Origin: Actinomadura atramentaria DSM 43919
Lineage (GTDB): Bacteria; Actinomycetota; Actinomycetes; Streptosporangiales; Streptosporangiaceae
Direction: 5' to 3'
NCBI RefSeq assembly: GCF_000381885.1
Contig: NZ_KB907215.1
Span: forward strand, 240,454-304,453
DNA length: 64,000 nucleotides
This document shows, piece by piece, positions 60,167-64,000 of this stretch. The position numbers and the translations under genes are program-made. The first letter of the stretch is position 1. Each line of letters starts with the position of its first letter. Under the pieces are notes generated by a model. It worked only from the letters and a program-made list of their open reading frames with translations. It had not been told where the DNA came from and did no database searches.

Positions 60167-60240
60167 GTCAACCTCTCGTGTCACCGAAGGCGGGGCGGAA
60201 TGCGGGGCTCGTGCGGGGCTTTTGCGGGGATTGAGGGGGA

Positions 60241-60290
60241 CCGGCCCCCGCCGTGCGGGACCGCGCTGGGCGCGGGGCGGCGGGGGCCGG
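60241..60290 (-). terminator. Hairpin between paralogues 3 and 2
   Basis: A perfect 13-bp stem (60241-60253 with 60278-60290) and 24-nt loop lie 36 nt after the stop of the gene at 60327 and before the start of the next one. It may end or attenuate the first transcript. Confidence 0.78.
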
Positions 60291-60326
60291 TCGGAAACCG
60301 TGAACCGGTTACCGGAGGGAGGAGCG

Positions 60327-62120
60327 TCAGCTCTTCGCGACCGGGGTCAGGTCCAGGTCGAGGGTGTTGCCGTCACCGGCGGTGAAGATGGACAGGATCG
60401 GCGTCAGGATGTTGCAGTCCTGGATCTCCGACAGCTTGTACGTGCCGGTGATCTTGCCGCCCTTGAGCGGGTTGAACGTCCCGTCGGACTCCAGGTGGAT
60501 CGCGGAGGGGTCCTTGGTCTGGCACTTGTCGCCGCCGCCGATCGGGATGGCCCCGAACAGGTTGAAGACGGACAGCTTGGTGATGACGTTGACGTCGGCC
60601 TTCAGCGGGCCGTTCAGCGTGCCCGTGACCTTGCCCGTCGGGACGATCTCGATGCCCGCGCTCACCGGCAGGAAGCCGAGGATCGCGAAGTTGCCCGTGG
60701 TCTTGTTCAGCGAAAGGTCAGCGGTGTAGGCCTTGGTCTTGAGGTCCAGGTCCGCGTCGATCGCACCGGTCAGCGGGGCCGAGCCGTTGGGGGACTTGAC
60801 GAACGTCGAGCCCTTCAGCGTGAACCCGTACTTGACGTGGTTGTTGTCGCCACCGCCGCCGCCGGCCTGGGTCGTGACCTGGAACGGCGCGCTGGCCTCG
60901 GAGAGGTTGCCCGCGGCGTCCTTGGCCTTGACCGTGAAGGTGTACTGCGTCGAGGCCTTCAGGCCCGAGACGGTGGCGCTGGTGCCGGTCACGTCCGCGA
61001 CCTTGTTGCCAGAGCCGTCGTACACCTCGTAGCCGGTGACGCCGACGTTGTCGGTGGACGCGGTCCACGACAGGGCGACGCTGCTCGAGGTGGCCGTGCC
61101 CGTCACACCCTGCGGGGTGCTCGGCGCGACGGTGTCGTCGTCACCGCCGCCACCCTCGCCCGCAACCGTGACCGCGGCGGCCGTGCCGGCGGCGGAGACG
61201 TTGCCCGCACCGTCGGTCGCCTTCACCGAGAAGGTGTAGTCACCGGCGGCGAGACCGGTCAGCGAGAGGCTGGTGGTCTTGCTGTCGGTCTTGCCCACCG
61301 ACTTGCCGGTCTGGTCGAAGACCTCGTAGCCCGCGACGCCCGACGGGGTCACGCCGTCCGGCGCGGTGTCGGTCGAGGCGCCCCAGGTCACCTTCGCGGC
61401 GCCGGCGGCGTCGGAGGTGGCCTTCACGTCGGCCGGAGCGCTCGGCGCCACGGTGTCCTTGCCACCCGGGTCAGGGTTGCCCTCGCCGATGTCGAACTCG
61501 GCCAGGACGTTGTTCTGGTTCGGGTCCTGCGTGCAGGGGATCTTGTCCATCGACGTGCCCGGCTCCGGCGGGATCTCGACGACGTTGCCGTCGGAGTCGC
61601 GCGGCACGATGTTCAGCGTCAGGTCACCGACGATGATCTTGCCGTGGCCCGCCTTGTTGAAGGTGAGCTGCGGCGCCTCGCCGGTGCCGTGGATGACGAT
61701 CGGCGCCGGGTCGACCGGAACCGGCGTCTTGTCCAGCTTGATCGGCACCTTGACGTTCAGGTTGCCCTGCGGCACCTGGAGCGTGGAGGAGGCGGACGCC
61801 GAGCCCTCGAGGCTGGCGGCGCCGACCATGCTCAGGCCGGACCAGGTGTTCTCGTCGACCGTGGAGATCGCGTCGATCATGATCTTCGGGATCTTCTGAC
61901 CGACGGGGACGGACTTGGGAATGTCCGACTTGATGTCGACGGTGACCTTCTGCTCCCCGATGAGGGGGTACTTGCAGGTGTAGGTCAGACCGTTGAGGGT
62001 CACCGGGTCGGCCGAGGCCGGGCCCGCGGCCACCACACCGGTCAGGGCGGCCACCATGCTGCCGACGGCGGCCGCCGCGAGGGCGGTACGTGCCCTCGGG
62101 GACTTCTTCTTGGCGTTCAC
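60327..62120 (-). CDS. Secreted DUF6801 protein with two FnIII domains (paralogue 3)
   Basis: A 597-aa secreted protein, the longest of the three. The GTG at 62120 is a few nt after AAGAGGT. The signal peptide is TALAAAAVGSMVAALTGVVA then AGPASA. The DUF6801-type domain covers residues about 42-230 (GLTYTCKYPLIGEQKVTVDI). Two FnIII domains follow: the first (APADVKATSDAAGAAKVTWG to GYEVFDQTGKSVGKTDSKTT) resembles paralogue 2, the second (TPQGVTGTATSSSVALSWTA to GYEVYDGSGNKVADVTGTSA) resembles paralogue 1. The shared C-terminal domain ends DGNTLDLDLTPVAKS. It appears to be the parental or fused form of the family. Confidence 0.87.
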   Translation of the reverse strand: MNAKKKSPRARTALAAAAVGSMVAALTGVVAAGPASADPVTLNGLTYTCKYPLIGEQKVTVDIKSDIPKSVPVGQKIPKIMIDAISTVDENTWSGLSMVGAASLEGSASASSTLQVPQGNLNVKVPIKLDKTPVPVDPAPIVIHGTGEAPQLTFNKAGHGKIIVGDLTLNIVPRDSDGNVVEIPPEPGTSMDKIPCTQDPNQNNVLAEFDIGEGNPDPGGKDTVAPSAPADVKATSDAAGAAKVTWGASTDTAPDGVTPSGVAGYEVFDQTGKSVGKTDSKTTSLSLTGLAAGDYTFSVKATDGAGNVSAAGTAAAVTVAGEGGGGDDDTVAPSTPQGVTGTATSSSVALSWTASTDNVGVTGYEVYDGSGNKVADVTGTSATVSGLKASTQYTFTVKAKDAAGNLSEASAPFQVTTQAGGGGGDNNHVKYGFTLKGSTFVKSPNGSAPLTGAIDADLDLKTKAYTADLSLNKTTGNFAILGFLPVSAGIEIVPTGKVTGTLNGPLKADVNVITKLSVFNLFGAIPIGGGDKCQTKDPSAIHLESDGTFNPLKGGKITGTYKLSEIQDCNILTPILSIFTAGDGNTLDLDLTPVAKS

Positions 62121-62849
62121 TCGCTACCTCTTCGCGTTGCGGAGAAACGGCTGTGCATCTCGGCGGCCCCCGGGGGGACGGTTCACCTCCGACGAGGCGG
62201 CCTCGGATGTCGGTGCTGTGAATTGCCGGGCGCTGGATTGCGTCCGAGCTGAAACTCCCGGGGACGGGACCGGCCGTGTCGGCCGGGTCGTGTCCCTGGT
62301 TCGTCGGCGCACCGGTCGGGTTCGCGACCTGCGCCGCCGGATCGTTCGGGGGCTTCGTTGGCGCAAACTATCCGGCGGCGGACGCGGAGTCCACACATTG
62401 TTCCCGCGGCCCAGAAATTTCATAAGTAGTGAGTGACGCACGCCACTGCGACTATCAGAGCGGCGTAACCGCAAGCCTTCCACGGCGTGTGAACGGTCAC
62501 TTCCGGAATGATCAGATTTGGAATACCACCAGCGTTCCTGAATCTTTTTTCATCATCCGATGAGTCATTTTGGGGGCCCGTCGGGGGCCATCGGGGTTTC
62601 TTGTCACCCAGCGCGCGTTCGGCCGCCCGCTTTGTTCACCCGGTGTACGGACCGGGCCCCGCTCGGCGGGTTAGCTTGCACGTGTCCTGGATCACGGGAG
62701 GCACGGCGCGCGGGGGTCCCCGCTCGGCGCGTCCCACCCCCTGCCGCGATCCCTGCACGACGGCCGGCGGAACCGCCGGTCCGGAACTCCGGCGCCGCCC
62801 CGCGCCGCGTCCCGGACCGATCCGGCGGAACCGGCTCTGGAGGTGTCCC
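62121..62849. other. Gene-free region with a less GC-rich patch
   Basis: About 730 bp between divergent genes. The stretch 62400-62590 is visibly AT-richer (AATTTCATAAGTAGTGAG; TTTTTTCATCATCCGATGAG) and probably holds promoters for paralogue 3 and regulator 3. No credible frame was seen. Confidence 0.55.
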
Positions 62850-64000
62850 ATGACCCGAACCCTCGACCCCGTCGCGGCGAGCGCGGCGGGCGCGGCGTCG
62901 TCGCTGCCCCGGCGGCTGGCCCAGCTCATGCGGCCGGAGCTGCCCAGCCTGTGCGACGAGATCGTCGCCGAGATCCGCAAGGCGATCCCGGAGTACGCGC
63001 CGCCCGGCGACGGCCCCTACGACCACGCCTACGACCAGGTGCTGCACGCGAGCGTCCGGCAGAGCCTGACCGCGTTCACCGACCGCGTCGGCGGGACGCC
63101 CGGCGGGGCGGCCTCGCACCGCGAGGCGGCGCGCCGGCTCGGCGAGTACGAGGCGATGGAGGGCCGCAGCCTCGACTCGCTGCAGGCCGCGTACCGGATC
63201 GGCGGCCAGGTCGCGTGGCGGCGCGTCATGAAGGTCGCGCCGCGCTACGACATCTCGTCCACCGTCATGTCACGGCTCGCCGACGCGCTGTTCTCGTTCA
63301 TGGACGAACTCGCCGCGCTGTCGCTGGAGGGCTACCTCGCCGCCCGCGCCCACCCGGTCGCCGCGCTGGACGAGCGCCGCCGCCGGCTGCTGCGCATCCT
63401 GCTCGACGGCGCCGCCGGCCCCGGCCCCGCGCTGGTGGAGATGGCCGAGGCCGCGGGCTGGACCGTACCGGAGCAGGTCACGCTGGTCGCGCTGCGGCCC
63501 GGACCCGGGCAGGTCCGGACGGTGCTGGACGACGACCTGCTCGTCGACCTCGACGACGCCGAGCCGCACCTGCTGCTGCCCGGCCCGCCGACCGAGGAGC
63601 GCGCGGCGATGCTCGCGACGGCCTTCCCCGGCCGCCGGCTCGCGATCGGCACGGCCGTCCCGCTGGCCCGCGCCGCGGACTCGCTGCGCTGGGCGCGGCA
63701 GGCGCTGCACCTGGCCGAGGAGGGTGTGCTGGAGGTGGACGGTCCCATCGTCCGCTGCGACGACCACCTGGTCACGCTGTGGCTGATGGCCGACCCGGCG
63801 CTGCTGGAGCAGCTCGCGCACCAAGTGCTCGGGGTGCTGCCCGCGATGACGCCCGGCCAGCAGGACCGGCTGACCGAGACGCTGCGGACCTGGCTCGTCA
63901 CCCGTGGAACGGCCGCGGAGATCGCGGCGCGGCTGCACATCCACCCGCAGACCGTCCGGTACCGCATGCGCAAGATCGAGCAGACGCTCGGGCCGGAGCT
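62850..64000 (+). CDS. PucR/CdaR-type transcriptional regulator 3 (partial)
   Basis: The first 383 codons are in the window; the gene runs off the right edge. It has the same layout as regulators 1 and 2: helical N-domain (LGEYEAMEGRSLDSLQAAYR, VMSRLADALFSFMDELAALS), a middle alpha/beta domain, and the PucR helix-turn-helix LRTWLVTRGTAAEIAARLHI, HPQTVRYRMRKIEQTLGPEL at the edge. ATG at 62850 has GGAGG 7 nt upstream. It is divergent from paralogue 3 and may regulate the lipase/FnIII island. Confidence 0.9.
   Translation, partial: MTRTLDPVAASAAGAASSLPRRLAQLMRPELPSLCDEIVAEIRKAIPEYAPPGDGPYDHAYDQVLHASVRQSLTAFTDRVGGTPGGAASHREAARRLGEYEAMEGRSLDSLQAAYRIGGQVAWRRVMKVAPRYDISSTVMSRLADALFSFMDELAALSLEGYLAARAHPVAALDERRRRLLRILLDGAAGPGPALVEMAEAAGWTVPEQVTLVALRPGPGQVRTVLDDDLLVDLDDAEPHLLLPGPPTEERAAMLATAFPGRRLAIGTAVPLARAADSLRWARQALHLAEEGVLEVDGPIVRCDDHLVTLWLMADPALLEQLAHQVLGVLPAMTPGQQDRLTETLRTWLVTRGTAAEIAARLHIHPQTVRYRMRKIEQTLGPE

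Noticed and set aside
62124-62483. 119-codon minus-strand frame upstream of paralogue 3
   Set aside because: Basic, low-complexity translation overlapping the likely promoter; no ribosome site.

Overview
The window is very GC-rich and almost every gene shows strong third-position G/C bias. A mycothiol synthase, a six-gene DUF397 array beside a Scr1/WhiJ-type regulator, a mycosin/WXG100 cassette, PucR/CdaR-type regulators, a DivIVA-like coiled-coil protein and DUF6801-type secreted proteins together point to a filamentous actinomycete. Actinomadura or another Thermomonosporaceae is the best guess. It looks like ordinary chromosome: no insertion sequence, phage, CRISPR array or plasmid gene was recognised. 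Most long frames opposite the real genes are GC-bias shadows and were left out.

Layout. 0-3.4 kb: start of a PstS-like lipoprotein with a PHO-box-like repeat, mshD, a gene-free GC-repeat stretch, and a divergent DUF1348/TetR pair with two palindromic operators. 3.5-7.5 kb: a PCMT-type methyltransferase, six DUF397 genes (three in an exact 330-bp tandem repeat) and their XRE/DUF5753 regulator. 7.9-10.4 kb: a Cys-rich unknown and a Pit/DUF47 phosphate-uptake operon. 10.8-18.1 kb: a 56-aa protein, a 1490-aa repeat-rich double-AAA protein, a gamma carbonic anhydrase, a DivIVA-like protein and peptide deformylase. 18.1-25.2 kb: a 58-bp minisatellite, ArfB, then a seven-gene type VII secretion-type cassette. 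25.5-30 kb: a PDZ-less HtrA protease, a two-component system and a secreted repeat protein. 30.1-33.5 kb: crotonase plus SDR, a long leader and an NlpC/P60 hydrolase. 33.6-39.8 kb: an Old Yellow Enzyme remnant abutting a LAL regulator, an ADP-ribosylglycohydrolase, tRNA-Lys and two unknowns. 39.8-41.7 kb: a MarR-controlled SnoaL/haloalkane dehalogenase operon. 41.7-51 kb: a PEP-mutase/ICL enzyme with a BASS transporter, uppP, a DMT-like transporter, an anti-sigma-type ATPase and a TetR/acyl-CoA synthetase pair. 51.2-64 kb: three PucR/CdaR-type regulators around an AurF-like diiron oxygenase, a lipoprotein, a secreted lipase and three mosaic DUF6801/FnIII paralogues.

The two places most likely to hold an undescribed system are the T7SS-type cassette at 19.0-25.1 kb, which has no secretion core in view, and the 51.2-64 kb secreted lipase/FnIII-paralogue island with its regulators. 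Both functions are inferred from architecture, not shown. Several starts are non-ATG and were chosen from Shine-Dalgarno spacing, family N-termini or coupling to the upstream gene.
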